64,000 bases of DNA from Paenalicyclobacillus mengziensis (lineage in GTDB: Bacteria; Bacillota; Bacilli; Alicyclobacillales; Alicyclobacillaceae): contig NZ_CP071182.1 in assembly GCF_017298635.1 (NCBI RefSeq), positions 1,550,001 through 1,614,000 of the forward strand. Reading direction: 5' to 3'. The translations under genes and the position numbers were made by a program. Under the pieces are notes generated by a model, which saw only the letters and a list, made by a program, of their open reading frames with translations, was not told where the DNA came from and did no database searches. Shown here piece after piece: positions 17,313-26,686 of the stretch (position 1 is its first letter; each line of letters begins with the position of its first letter).

Positions 17313-17430
17313 GGTTTCTAGTTGGCTTGGACTAAGCCATCAGAACGTAACGTAGACGGTTGCGTCAAGCGTGTTCTGAAAAGCCCCTGCTTCTCATGGG
17401 GAGTGGTCACGTTGCTGCAAATAAAAACGA
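17250..17430 (+). ncRNA. putative omega RNA (reRNA) of TnpB
   Basis: The 3' end of tnpB and the following 100 bp contain the pattern expected of TnpB guide RNAs: a long-range stem CAGAAC / GTTCTG (17341-17379 area), then a short GC hairpin (CCCC TGCTTCTCA TGGGG) and the closing GAGTGGTCAC at about 17401-17410, which resembles the right end of IS605-group elements. The guide would be the flank that begins at 17411 (GTTGCTGCAAATAAAAACGA). Boundaries are inferred, not measured. Confidence 0.45.
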
Positions 17431-17715
17431 ACGGCATGTATGTTAGGTCCCCCTGTAGGGTTACATCCAGAGCAAAACTGGTGGGGAGATCATGTAAGAC
17501 CGAAGCCGCCTAGCCTCCTTTATCGAGTAACTCATGAAGTACACCGCGTAAATCAAAGTAGCCGGGACAATGGCTCCTTTGGTTATTTAGCCTAGTGTCA
17601 GTGCGACGTTGACCCGAATACGGGCCAAAATGGCACAATGTTGGCGTTCAAACACACTTCGTCTCGGGTAACCTTCGATTGACGTTCAGCTGTAATCGTC
17701 GGGGGAGGGTGCAAA
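17431..17715. other. intergenic region between TnpB RNA and helicase gene
   Basis: Apart from the ribosome binding site GGGGGAGGG (17700-17708) for the helicase gene, I see no gene, repeat or clear promoter. Confidence 0.4.
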
Positions 17716-19905
17716 ATGGATGCGTGGATTCGGGCTACGATAGGTGGACGGAAGGTTAGGCTCACGTACGAGGATTTGATGCAAGGTGATGCCAAGACTC
17801 AGGAGCTTCTTCATGAATTGTATGAGGAGGGAGCCGATGTCGAATGCATGTGTTGTGACAAGCCTGTACCGATGCACATCCGGAGAATTCGAATTCGCCC
17901 TCCGACGTATTGTCTCGTGACGAATAAGCACTACCAGCATGCGAATACCTGTTTTCGGAGTAGTCAATCCCTCACAATGCCACCACCTGATCAAACTCAA
18001 CCCGTGCTACGTAACGATTCCCCCAAAGCCCATGACAATCAAACTGAGATGATATCCGAAACGCCCGCATCAAAACATGAACCTGCCATGAATGGGTCCA
18101 GAACACACCCAGCCTCCAAAGAAAGGAGAACACTCATGCCGAGTGTAGCAGAGCTAAATGCCGCTCAAAGGGAGGCGGCCATGCATAAAGATGGCCCATG
18201 CATTGTTGTCGCAGCGGCTGGGTCTGGGAAAACCGCGATGCTCATTACAAAAATGAAGTTGCTTGTGGAAAATGGCGTGCAACCGGAGCGGATTCTTGCA
18301 TGTACGTTTACACGTAAAGCCGCAGATGAGATGAAGGAAAGATTGGTCGCTAGTCTTGGAAGCAGAGGCAGTCAGATTACAATTGGAACGATTCACTCGA
18401 TTGCCTATCGTATGGTGATGCCGCAACTTGGTCACGGCTGGAGTGTGGTGACAGAACCATCCTGGTTGATTGAGCAGATACTCGAGCCTGCTCATTCGCA
18501 CAACCCATTTGGGGTAGGGAAGATTCTTGGGCCGACCGAAGCAATTCTTGGCGTACATCGTGCAAAGGCAGATGCACTTTGGCCGATGCAGGTTGATGGG
18601 AAACTGGGGAAGGTGTACAAGGCATACGAAAATCTGAAGTCAGAGAAAAAGAAACTGGATTTCGAAGACCTTCTGCTTCACGCAGTCCGCTTGTTTCAGA
18701 CTAGACCTGACTTGGCACAACTGTGGCGGGAACGATTTGACTACGTATTGGTCGATGAGTTTCAGGACGTCAACCAGATACAGTGGCTGTTTCTATGTGA
18801 ACTGGTGAAAGAGACGCGAAACATTTGTGTGGTCGGCGATGATTGGCAGAGCATCTATGAATTTCGGGGCGCTCGTCCTTCCCTGATGCAGGATTTTCTA
18901 CGACAGTTCCCTGATGCGAAGAAAGTTGTGCTGTCCATGAATTATCGGTCGCATGACTTAATTGTCGAACTCGGGAATCGGGTCATTACACTCAACCACG
19001 GGCATCAGATAGAGAAGCGTGTGCAGGCGAACCGTGGCATATCTGAAAGTGCCAACGTTCAGATTGTAACGGTACAGTCAGACGTGGAGGAAGCACGTTT
19101 TGTCTCGAACGAAATTCATCAGCTGAAAGCACGATTTCCAGAGGTTTCGTATAGCGAATATGCCGTGTTATATCGCACGAACATACAGTCCCGTGTGTAT
19201 GAAGAGGCTCTGGCTGAACATGGGATCGCTTATCAGATTGTGGGGGACACCCATTTTTATGAGAGCCGTGATGTAAAGGTGATACTCGATTACCTCCGTA
19301 CGGTTTGTGACAAATCGGATCCGGGACTGTGGGGACCGCTCATCAATCGTCCCAAGCGTTTTGTGCCAAATACGGTCGTGCGCGAAGTGCAACAGGGTGG
19401 TTGGACCGCTGTTGAAAATCACGCGAAGTGTCATGCGTTCATCACAACCATTACGGAATTGGAGAAGCGTGCTTCTCCTGTGGACGCCATTCGATGGCTA
19501 GTTGAAGCGGAGCCGGAGCTTGTTCGTTCCCAGGATGATTCAGAGCCGATTAGATGGGTTGATTCACTCATCCAATCCGCCGCTCGGTTTGAAACCATAC
19601 ATGAGTTCTTACGATTCGTGGATTGGGTTACAGAGTGGAGTCAGAAACCCAAGCGGGACGCTGTGCAGTTGATGTCCATTCACCGTAGCAAAGGTTTGGA
19701 ATTTGAGACGGTATTTGTAACGGGCCTTGTAGAGGGACTACTTCCTCACAAAAAGTCGTTGACAGAGGAATGGCTGCGTGAGGAAACTCGACTCTGCTAT
19801 GTCGCCATCACGCGCGCCAAGGAGAACCTCTACCTCTTATCGTCGGAGACGTACGGCAATACCGCGTTTGAAAGGTCACGGTATATCAAAGTCCTTCAGG
19901 AATAA
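17716..19905 (+). CDS. UvrD/PcrA-like superfamily 1 helicase with N-terminal Cys-rich domain
   Basis: A 729-residue protein. Residues about 150-729 are a UvrD-type 3'-5' DNA helicase: Walker A AAAGSGKT (about 165-172), motif II VDEFQDVNQ (about 346-354), motif III GDDWQSIYEFRGA, motif IV LSMNYRS, motif V MSIHRSKGLEF and motif VI YVAITRAKENL (about 694-704). The first ~80 residues hold CMCC, a lone Cys and HANTCF, likely a zinc-binding domain not usual in PcrA, followed by a low-complexity linker (about 85-145). The ATG at 17716 has a strong GGGGGAGGG. As first gene of the element body it may act in plasmid-type replication or conjugative transfer. Confidence 0.92.
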   Translation: MDAWIRATIGGRKVRLTYEDLMQGDAKTQELLHELYEEGADVECMCCDKPVPMHIRRIRIRPPTYCLVTNKHYQHANTCFRSSQSLTMPPPDQTQPVLRNDSPKAHDNQTEMISETPASKHEPAMNGSRTHPASKERRTLMPSVAELNAAQREAAMHKDGPCIVVAAAGSGKTAMLITKMKLLVENGVQPERILACTFTRKAADEMKERLVASLGSRGSQITIGTIHSIAYRMVMPQLGHGWSVVTEPSWLIEQILEPAHSHNPFGVGKILGPTEAILGVHRAKADALWPMQVDGKLGKVYKAYENLKSEKKKLDFEDLLLHAVRLFQTRPDLAQLWRERFDYVLVDEFQDVNQIQWLFLCELVKETRNICVVGDDWQSIYEFRGARPSLMQDFLRQFPDAKKVVLSMNYRSHDLIVELGNRVITLNHGHQIEKRVQANRGISESANVQIVTVQSDVEEARFVSNEIHQLKARFPEVSYSEYAVLYRTNIQSRVYEEALAEHGIAYQIVGDTHFYESRDVKVILDYLRTVCDKSDPGLWGPLINRPKRFVPNTVVREVQQGGWTAVENHAKCHAFITTITELEKRASPVDAIRWLVEAEPELVRSQDDSEPIRWVDSLIQSAARFETIHEFLRFVDWVTEWSQKPKRDAVQLMSIHRSKGLEFETVFVTGLVEGLLPHKKSLTEEWLREETRLCYVAITRAKENLYLLSSETYGNTAFERSRYIKVLQE

Positions 19906-20127
19906 CTTCACCCTAGCTAAAAGCAGGAAACGTTAGTCAGAGAGCGCTGGGCATTTTGCCACCCAACATTCACATACATTCGGTTGAGTGAGTGACGGAT
20001 GGCACCAAGTTGGCATGGATGAGTTCAACAATTGAGGTACCATCACACCAATTGAGTAAGAAATCATCAACGACATGCCGGAAGACGTGGTAGCCTAGGG
20101 AAAGTCTACATCATGAGGAGGGCTATC

Positions 20128-20880
20128 ATGCTTGGGAGAACGCATATGGCGATTGGTGCACTAGGCGCTGCGATTGGGTTGCCGCTAATCGTCCATACAC
20201 AGTGGGAACCAATAAGGCAGATCTTACATAGTCCATCTGGAACGACGACACTTGCTACGGAGGCAACAATAGTTTTCGCTTCGATCGTCGGAAGTATCAT
20301 TCCAGACTTGGACCAAGCGGATTCAACGATGGCACATAAGGTGGAACGGATCGGGCAACTGGCCATCATCGGTGTCCTGATTGCATCCATCATCTTATTG
20401 CATCTTGAGACTTCCATTACTGCATGGGTATTCGCGATTGTATTGGGATGGCTGAGTAGTACAAAAGGGAACCCATCTCGGCTTGTCGGGCTCGGCCTTC
20501 TCGGCGCTGGGGTGGTCCTCCTGGGAATGCGTCACAACATCCCGGTTATCCCGGCCATTCTACTGGCAGGTTGGACGGTCGGTGCGATGTTCACCGCTCA
20601 CCGCACATTTACACATAGTCTCTTTGGTCTCTTCATCTTTGCGGTGGGCGTCATAGGTGCACTGAAGGGGTTGATTCATTTGCACTTAGCACCTGCTGCA
20701 GACGGGCTTGCTCTTGGTTACGCTTTGCACATGGCGGCAGATGCAGTTGCAGGTGGAGTGCCGCTTTTTTGGCCCTGGAAACACAGACAAGGGATTCGGC
20801 TCGTGCGTACAGGCAGCGCAGTGGATCACTTGGTCGGAGGAATTGCGGTACTAGCGTTCGTTGGAATGGTGGTCTATTAG
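20128..20880 (+). CDS. YdjM-like (DUF457) membrane-bound metal-dependent hydrolase family protein
   Basis: A 250-residue protein with several membrane helices. Family motifs: THMAIG at the N-terminus, IIPDLDQADS (about 58-67), HRTFTHSLFG (about 156-165) and GYALHMAADAVAGG (about 199-212), whose His and Asp residues are thought to bind metal. I use the ATG at 20128 with GAGGAGGG just before it; the ATG at 20113 overlaps that site. It is a frequent accessory gene on mobile elements; its substrate is unknown. Confidence 0.85.
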   Translation: MLGRTHMAIGALGAAIGLPLIVHTQWEPIRQILHSPSGTTTLATEATIVFASIVGSIIPDLDQADSTMAHKVERIGQLAIIGVLIASIILLHLETSITAWVFAIVLGWLSSTKGNPSRLVGLGLLGAGVVLLGMRHNIPVIPAILLAGWTVGAMFTAHRTFTHSLFGLFIFAVGVIGALKGLIHLHLAPAADGLALGYALHMAADAVAGGVPLFWPWKHRQGIRLVRTGSAVDHLVGGIAVLAFVGMVVY

Positions 20881-20953
20881 AAAGCAGAGTACGGCGCTGC
20901 ACCTTGCGAAAGCGCGAAGTTGTTGATGATCTGAATGAGGGAAGGGGAATAGC

Positions 20954-23485
20954 GTGCAACCACCCACAATCATACCCACATCGATTATCTTGCGCGGGTT
21001 TGGAGCTATCCCAGATATAGTCTGGATTTGTTTTAGCGCAGGAGTGGTTGTTTTCCTTCTATACAAATTCCTCTTTAAAGCGTTTGGGTTAGGTGTCACA
21101 ATCGCTGGTGTTTTCTTTCTTGGTGGAATCGGACTCGGTTTTGTACGAATTCATCAAGCAGTGGCCCGTTGGCAAATATCGCTCATGCATCCGACAAGGC
21201 GTGCCCCACCTATTGCTGTGAACGGGGCACAAAATGCCAACCCACTTCATCCAACGTTTCAGTCGCAAAGTGTACTCCCTAACTTGAATGCGGTGAATCC
21301 ATTCATCCATCAGAGCCCTTGGCTCATAGCGGCGGTGATCGTTATTACTGTCATGACTGCCGTACTGTTTCTTACATATCGAGTGTTGTCACCTAGAACA
21401 CGGAGTCATCTCCTTCATCGTCTGAGAGCATCCAGCACCTCTGCGGCACCAAAACGAAATCGACAAGATGGCGAGTTTCCACTTGCGGATATCGAGATAG
21501 GTGTTCGAAAAGACAACGGTCGGTCGATTCTCTTGGAGGGTCGAGACCGTTTTCTCCATACGCTTGTAGTTGGGAGTACGGGAACCGGCAAGACGAGCCG
21601 TATTTTGACGAAGGGTGTATACCAGGATTTACGTCGAATGGCTGATGGAAACGCGATGGACGTCATTGTCCTCGATCCCGATGGAGGATTCGCACAGAGT
21701 GCACTCGACTTCGCCGAAAAACTAGATGTGAAACGAGACGTCATTGACCTTCGGGGAGGTACTGGTCATGTCAGCACGGTGTCCTTCAATCCATTTTCGG
21801 GTGGGGATATCGCGGATATCGTTGACAACGTCCGCGTTGTGTTGAAAGAACAGATGGGCGAGCAGGATTCGTTTTTTCAGAATGCCCAGGACGACTTAGT
21901 TCGTACCGTTATCCAGGTTCAAGTGCCATTTTGGCCTGATACGGACTTCGTTCAATTTTCTGAGCTGGTGACGGATCCAGTTCATTTTCGCGCGGTGTGT
22001 GCGATGGTATATGACCATGCGATGGGGAAAACATCGGAGGGTAATAAGTCAAAAAAGGACGATAGTGGCAACATATCAGATTTGTGGGCACATGAGCGAC
22101 CGTATATCGAGGCTCGTTATGATGAAATGGAAGATCACTATCGCAGCATGGTGCTGTCAGCAGCTCGTTCGTTTCTCATGGACACACGCACAGAAGCCAA
22201 GCTGGAACATCTGGAGAAAATCACAAAGGGGTTGAAAATCGTCGTCAACGAACTTGCAACCAATGAACGTATGAGGCAAGTTCTGCGGCGAGGTCAACTT
22301 CCGATGTTCGATTTTCAGACATTCTTTCAAGCACATAAAGAAACCCCTGGCCGACTGATTGTCATCATTACCGGCAACCGCACATTTGGAAAACTGTTCG
22401 GGAAGTTGTTTCTCATCGCCATGAAGACGTACGCGCTGAGTCGCGCTGGCAATGAGTGGACACGTCGGCCGGTGTATTTATACGCCGATGAGTTTGCCGT
22501 ATTTGGTACCGATTCCTTTATTGAGGCGTTCTCGCAAATCCGTAAATATCGGGTAGCGATGATGCTAGCGATTCAAGCAAGGTCCCAGCTACAAGATGTG
22601 AGTAAAAAATTCCTTGAAGTCGTGGAAGGGAACTGTCGTAACAAAATCGTCTTTCCTGCGCCATCCTCGAATGACGCCAAGTTTTTTGAAGACTCGCTTG
22701 GCACAGTGGTTAATATCAAAGAAACGAAAATGGAGAATAGGCTGAATTGGTTTTGGTTCGACAACCGTAATATAGACCGACGAGTGAGTGCAAGGGAAGA
22801 GGTAGATCCGCGTTTTCGAATTGAGGATTTGTCATATGGGCTCAGCAAAGATGAAGCTGTATTCTTACTGACCATGGATAACCAGGCTCAGGTACCATTT
22901 ATCGGCTATACATCTGTAGCGGATACATGGGTTGCACAAAAGCGAGGTTTTCTTGCCTCGCCTTCAGACAGTCGAGGACCGAAGAAGGAGCGGTTCAACC
23001 CACGATGGGTCCGAAGAAATTTGGACAAACCTGTTCAACTCAAAGTAGAAGAACGTCAACCGGAGTCAGCAGAGTCATTCCAAGCGACTAACCTTGTATC
23101 TCAAACGGCAGAGTCAGTGCCTACGAGTCGAACCATGTTTGTTAAACCGAAGTCCAACCCATGTGATGTGATACATGTTTCGGCAATAGCCAAACCGGAC
23201 CAGGAGGAAGTACCTGTTCAACTAGAGCCTGAGGAACAAGTGCGCATCACTTCAAGTTTCGAGATGCCCAATTCCACGAAGAAGGTTCAAAGCGGAGAAG
23301 AGCAGGAACAGGTTGTACCCAGTGCGCAGCGTTTTGATTTGCGGCGTACCAAGACCACTACCCCACCTCAGCGAAAACAGGGCAAACCATGCCCCGAGTG
23401 CGAGGGAGTGCAGCTCGAATTAACAGCGGATGAACGCAAGTGGCGCTGCCCGAAGTGCGGGTTTGAGCGGAAGAACCGGACGTAG
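20954..23485 (+). CDS. VirD4/TraG-type conjugation coupling ATPase
   Basis: An 843-residue membrane ATPase. Membrane helices lie at about 22-65 and 122-145. The motor domain has Walker A GSTGTGKTS (about 204-212) and Walker B YLYADEFAVFG (about 507-517) plus the helicase-like arm ending in the IQARSQLQ block. The C-terminus (from ~675) is a long charged, disordered tail ending in a zinc ribbon CPECEG...CPKCGFE (about 815-838). Coupling proteins recruit the relaxosome to a type IV secretion channel. The start is a GTG at 20954. A zinc-ribbon tail is unusual for VirD4 and may bind nucleic acid. No relaxase is seen nearby. Confidence 0.85.
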   Translation: MQPPTIIPTSIILRGFGAIPDIVWICFSAGVVVFLLYKFLFKAFGLGVTIAGVFFLGGIGLGFVRIHQAVARWQISLMHPTRRAPPIAVNGAQNANPLHPTFQSQSVLPNLNAVNPFIHQSPWLIAAVIVITVMTAVLFLTYRVLSPRTRSHLLHRLRASSTSAAPKRNRQDGEFPLADIEIGVRKDNGRSILLEGRDRFLHTLVVGSTGTGKTSRILTKGVYQDLRRMADGNAMDVIVLDPDGGFAQSALDFAEKLDVKRDVIDLRGGTGHVSTVSFNPFSGGDIADIVDNVRVVLKEQMGEQDSFFQNAQDDLVRTVIQVQVPFWPDTDFVQFSELVTDPVHFRAVCAMVYDHAMGKTSEGNKSKKDDSGNISDLWAHERPYIEARYDEMEDHYRSMVLSAARSFLMDTRTEAKLEHLEKITKGLKIVVNELATNERMRQVLRRGQLPMFDFQTFFQAHKETPGRLIVIITGNRTFGKLFGKLFLIAMKTYALSRAGNEWTRRPVYLYADEFAVFGTDSFIEAFSQIRKYRVAMMLAIQARSQLQDVSKKFLEVVEGNCRNKIVFPAPSSNDAKFFEDSLGTVVNIKETKMENRLNWFWFDNRNIDRRVSAREEVDPRFRIEDLSYGLSKDEAVFLLTMDNQAQVPFIGYTSVADTWVAQKRGFLASPSDSRGPKKERFNPRWVRRNLDKPVQLKVEERQPESAESFQATNLVSQTAESVPTSRTMFVKPKSNPCDVIHVSAIAKPDQEEVPVQLEPEEQVRITSSFEMPNSTKKVQSGEEQEQVVPSAQRFDLRRTKTTTPPQRKQGKPCPECEGVQLELTADERKWRCPKCGFERKNRT

Positions 23486-23571
23486 GTCGGCACGAGGATG
23501 GCACAGTTTCATTTCCTATCCATGTTACGGTGACGACAGATGCCTCAGTCAGAACCGAGAGGAGTTTGGGA

Positions 23572-24396
23572 ATGGAAAATAGCCAGGTTGTTTACATGAA
23601 TACACTTGCTGAAGGAGCGCTTATCGGCAATCCTGAAGAAATTACAAGCAAGCAGCTCCCAGCTGTAGCGCGCACATGGAAGAAAAGCGCGGCGGTCGCA
23701 CACTACCGCCTGTTTGGAACCGAATTCGTGTCTCTTCGGGGAGAACGCAAGAAGTTCCTTATCGGTGACATCGGTTCAGCGAAAATTATTCTACCCATGG
23801 ATGAGGAATACTCAGGTGTTGCTGCGGCGGATAACCCGGAGCGTTTATTAAACTACTGGATTTCCGCTGTAATCGATGACTTCGATCTGGAAGACGAAGC
23901 AGACCCAGTCCTTATCCTCAATCGCAAGAAGGCGATTGAGCGCTTAAAGGAAATTAATGCGCGACGCGTGGTTGAGGGCGCACGAGTCTATGGTGTGATC
24001 CAAGCGGAAATCCGTGGCGGGTACATTATGAACGTGGGCGGCTTTCAAGCTTTGATGCCACGATCGTTCTATGACTGGGACACAGGTCTCGTTGGACATA
24101 TTGGCGAAGGATTCAATGTACAAGTGGTATCTATTGGTGACAACGGTCCTCTTGTTTCACGTCGCGATTTGTTGCCGAATCCATTTCATGCGGTCGGCGA
24201 TCGCATTCAACGAGGTGCTCGGGTGAGAGCCAGAATTACCCACGTCTATAACGGTCTTTTTAAGGCCGAAATCAGGCCAGGCGTCCGAATCAGTATATCG
24301 ACGCCAAGGATGTACCGACTGTTACATGTCGGTGATGAAGTCATGGTTGAAGTGAAGGGAAAGAATCGACGAGAGTTTTATGGAGTGGTGATTTAG
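23572..24396 (+). CDS. S1-like RNA-binding domain protein
   Basis: A 274-residue protein. Residues about 135-195 match an S1/OB fold (RVVEGARVYGVIQAEIRGGYIMNVGGFQALMPRSFYDW), and a second OB-like repeat spans about 200-270 (GDRIQRGARVRARITHVYNGLFKAEI, LHVGDEVMVEV). The first 130 residues are not recognised. The ATG at 23572 follows GAGAGGAG; a GTG at 23530 is possible but lacks a ribosome binding site. It follows the coupling-protein gene by 86 bp and ends before a terminator, so it closes the transfer unit. Confidence 0.75.
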   Translation: MENSQVVYMNTLAEGALIGNPEEITSKQLPAVARTWKKSAAVAHYRLFGTEFVSLRGERKKFLIGDIGSAKIILPMDEEYSGVAAADNPERLLNYWISAVIDDFDLEDEADPVLILNRKKAIERLKEINARRVVEGARVYGVIQAEIRGGYIMNVGGFQALMPRSFYDWDTGLVGHIGEGFNVQVVSIGDNGPLVSRRDLLPNPFHAVGDRIQRGARVRARITHVYNGLFKAEIRPGVRISISTPRMYRLLHVGDEVMVEVKGKNRREFYGVVI

Positions 24397-24456
24397 TTTT
24401 TAGCAAGCATATCGGATTTACACTGTGATGCATTATCTATTACGCATGTTTAAGTT

Positions 24457-24497
24457 ACTCGCCACTTCAATCCATGCTGAAGTGGCGAGTTTTAGTC
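24457..24497 (+). terminator. intrinsic terminator
   Basis: Perfect 13-bp inverted repeat ACTCGCCACTTCA / TGAAGTGGCGAGT, then TTTTAGTCTTT. It ends the helicase/coupling-protein operon. Confidence 0.85.
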
Positions 24498-24666
24498 TTT
24501 GAATTTCTTGGAGTTCGCCTGATTCATCAACAAACAGGCAGGTGTTTATCGATGTCTTTTTACTGGGGTTACTAACAAATGGAATATATAATCCATTGTG
24601 TTCCGTTCATAAATATCTCCTTATTCTCACCAGTAGATTAAAATAAGTGAGAGAGGAAGTGTCTCA

Positions 24667-25089
24667 GTGGGTGACGGAGTATCGCCGGAAAAGATTTTAT
24701 CTGACTTGATGTATTGTCTGGGTGGTCTTTACCAAGGAATAATCGAGGTTATTCTGGAGAACAAGCATAGTGATGGAACATGCTATATTTCTCAAACTGA
24801 GATCGCAAATAGACTGGGTACATCTCAAATCAATGTTTCCAAACGACTAAAGAAACTCGAAAAAGCTGACCGATGCGTGGTAAAAGTTGCTCCCGGACAG
24901 TACAAGGTAAACCACTGCGATCTGAGGGAACACGGGCCAATCGCCCGTTCATTGCGGTATATGGAGGCTGTAATCAGGGAACCTGACTTGATGCAACTGC
25001 CTCAAAATGTGCAGGCAGAGCTGTTAGGGTTGCAGAGCGTTGACGTTCAACGCGCCTTGGCTTATTTCAAATACGGGGTCAATATGTAA
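24667..25089 (+). CDS. winged-helix DNA-binding protein
   Basis: A 140-residue protein with a helix-turn-helix of the Crp/MarR-like winged type at about residues 38-80 (CYISQTEIANRLGTSQINVSKRLKKLEK followed by the wing VVKVAPGQYKVN). The GTG at 24667 follows GAGAGAGGAAG. It might be a plasmid copy-number or partition regulator, or the regulator of the next gene 42 bp downstream; nothing distinguishes these. Confidence 0.7.
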   Translation: MGDGVSPEKILSDLMYCLGGLYQGIIEVILENKHSDGTCYISQTEIANRLGTSQINVSKRLKKLEKADRCVVKVAPGQYKVNHCDLREHGPIARSLRYMEAVIREPDLMQLPQNVQAELLGLQSVDVQRALAYFKYGVNM

Positions 25090-25131
25090 CGCCGAGGTTT
25101 TTTGATGATTTCGCGGCAAGGGAGACGGCTC

Positions 25132-26175
25132 ATGAGCAAGGGGAAACATCAAACAATCAATCCACCTAAACGACCAAAAGTGAAACGTGTAGCGACATTC
25201 AGCCAGAGTGTCAGCGAAGAATTGCCATATCCGATAGTCCATTATCCGGGGTTCTATGGAGCGTTCTTTGCCTTTCAGAGGGACGAATCGTCTGATTTTA
25301 CATTCTGCTCATGCACGAATGAGGCGATTAGGAACTACATCAGATTCAAGGAACAAGACAAATCGGTAAACGTCGATCCGACACGAAACTACATACTGGA
25401 TTCGATGTACTTCCCGAAACTCGTTTCCGAGCACTTGATGGCACAAGGAGTCCCATCGAATTCATCAGTCATAAATCATCTGCACTTTGCTGATAGGCTT
25501 TGTCATGAGTGTAAACGTGCAACTCCATCACTCTCATATTGCGATCCGATGTACGGGGGAGCGTTCAAGCAGTCTTATGGCTGGTACATCAACAAGCAGG
25601 GATTTGAGTTTGGAGTGCAGCCAATCCATGATCGAGTGCTACGTGATTGTTGTCCTCAAGAAATTCTTGATCTGATAGAGTATGACATGACTAACGCGCG
25701 GCAAATTGAGATGATGCTTTATTCTAGCCCTGACTGGAGCCCACAGACCGTTTCTAAGAATGAGATCGATAAACAGTCTCGACGCATCTGGCGTTTAATC
25801 GAAAATGAGGTCAGGTTCAAATTTGGTCACAAGAAAGTCGGAGACGCTTGGACGAGCGAAACCATTCTGTATCAAATCATGTGTAGGCTATTCCCGAAGG
25901 AACGGATTCTTCGGCATTATCGTGGCCCTGAATTAGCCGGACTTGAACTAGATGTCTATTTGCCTGATCGAAAACTGGGGATTGAATATCAAGGTATTCA
26001 GCATTTCCAACCAGTTAAACACTGGGGCGGCGACGAGTCCTTAAAACGAACTCAGGAACGCGACGAACGAAAGCGCAACCTGTGCGGTGGTAACGGTATA
26101 ACCCTGATTTACTTTTACCACAACGAGAATTTGTCAGAGGAACTGGTGCGACACCGACTAAATTTGAATAACTAA
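25132..26175 (+). CDS. protein with C-terminal PD-(D/E)XK-like nuclease domain
   Basis: A 347-residue protein. The C-terminal ~90 residues look like a restriction-endonuclease fold: GLELDVYLPDRKLGIEYQGIQHF supplies the Asp and the E-x-Q pair (about 268-290), followed by RTQERDERKRNLCGGNGITLIYFY, a typical ending helix and strand. The N-terminal two-thirds has Cys clusters (CSCTNE, CHECK, a Cys pair near 178) and may bind zinc and DNA. The start at 25132 uses AGGGAGACGG; earlier in-frame ATGs at 25105 lack a site. Possibly a defensive or repair nuclease of the element; no methylase is adjacent. Confidence 0.65.
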   Translation: MSKGKHQTINPPKRPKVKRVATFSQSVSEELPYPIVHYPGFYGAFFAFQRDESSDFTFCSCTNEAIRNYIRFKEQDKSVNVDPTRNYILDSMYFPKLVSEHLMAQGVPSNSSVINHLHFADRLCHECKRATPSLSYCDPMYGGAFKQSYGWYINKQGFEFGVQPIHDRVLRDCCPQEILDLIEYDMTNARQIEMMLYSSPDWSPQTVSKNEIDKQSRRIWRLIENEVRFKFGHKKVGDAWTSETILYQIMCRLFPKERILRHYRGPELAGLELDVYLPDRKLGIEYQGIQHFQPVKHWGGDESLKRTQERDERKRNLCGGNGITLIYFYHNENLSEELVRHRLNLNN

Positions 26176-26204
26176 CGACGTTTACCAGTCATACTTCTTG
26201 GCAA

Positions 26205-26230
26205 TCGTACATATTGTACAAATTGTACAA
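26205..26230. promoter_or_regulatory. operator-like repeats upstream of the toxin-antitoxin pair
   Basis: Two exact palindromic copies of TTGTACAA (26214-26221 and 26223-26230), nine bases centre to centre, with a degenerate third (TCGTACAT, 26205-26212). Type II antitoxins often bind such repeats to repress their own operon. Confidence 0.55.
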
Positions 26231-26257
26231 GTGCGATACGATGGAGGTGTGGAGGGG

Positions 26258-26686
26258 ATGCTGATGCTGCAACTCGCAGAGAAAGCTTCTGATGTTAGGC
26301 AGCACTTTAGTGAGTTCGTCGATACAGTGGTTCGTGACCGTCCGGGGTTCGTTACGCGCAACCGCGACATTTTGGCGGCGTTGAACCTTGAACACTTGGC
26401 TGTCCTTGTGGAGCCGTTGCAGTTTCATGCGAACTTGGAGTCGGACGAGAACCAAGAGTACGTTGGGACTGTTGATGAGGTTGAAGACATCGTAGTAGGC
26501 GGTGCGACCAAAGACGAGGCGATGACCGCCATTGCACAGATGTTGATCGAATATGCTGAGGACTATCTGACCGACAGCTTTCGTCTATACTTCAATGCTC
26601 CGAACCGTCGCAAGCATTTCCCGTATGTTTTGAAGGTCGCCATGCTAGACACCGTTGATGACGTGAAGCGTTTGATCCATGCCTAA
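26258..26686 (+). CDS. putative antitoxin
   Basis: A 142-residue acidic protein. The first ~60 residues (KASDVRQHFSEFVDTVVRDRPGFVTRNRDILAALN) resemble a Phd/YefM-like DNA-binding fold that typical antitoxins use; the rest (VEDIVVGGATKDEAMTAIAQMLIEYAEDYL) would wrap the toxin. I use the ATG at 26258 with GGAGGGG upstream. It overlaps the next gene by eight bases. Confidence 0.7.
   Translation: MLMLQLAEKASDVRQHFSEFVDTVVRDRPGFVTRNRDILAALNLEHLAVLVEPLQFHANLESDENQEYVGTVDEVEDIVVGGATKDEAMTAIAQMLIEYAEDYLTDSFRLYFNAPNRRKHFPYVLKVAMLDTVDDVKRLIHA

Noticed and set aside
17322-17513. 63-residue ORF after tnpB
   Set aside because: It overlaps the predicted guide RNA and IS end, and the product is unlike any protein.
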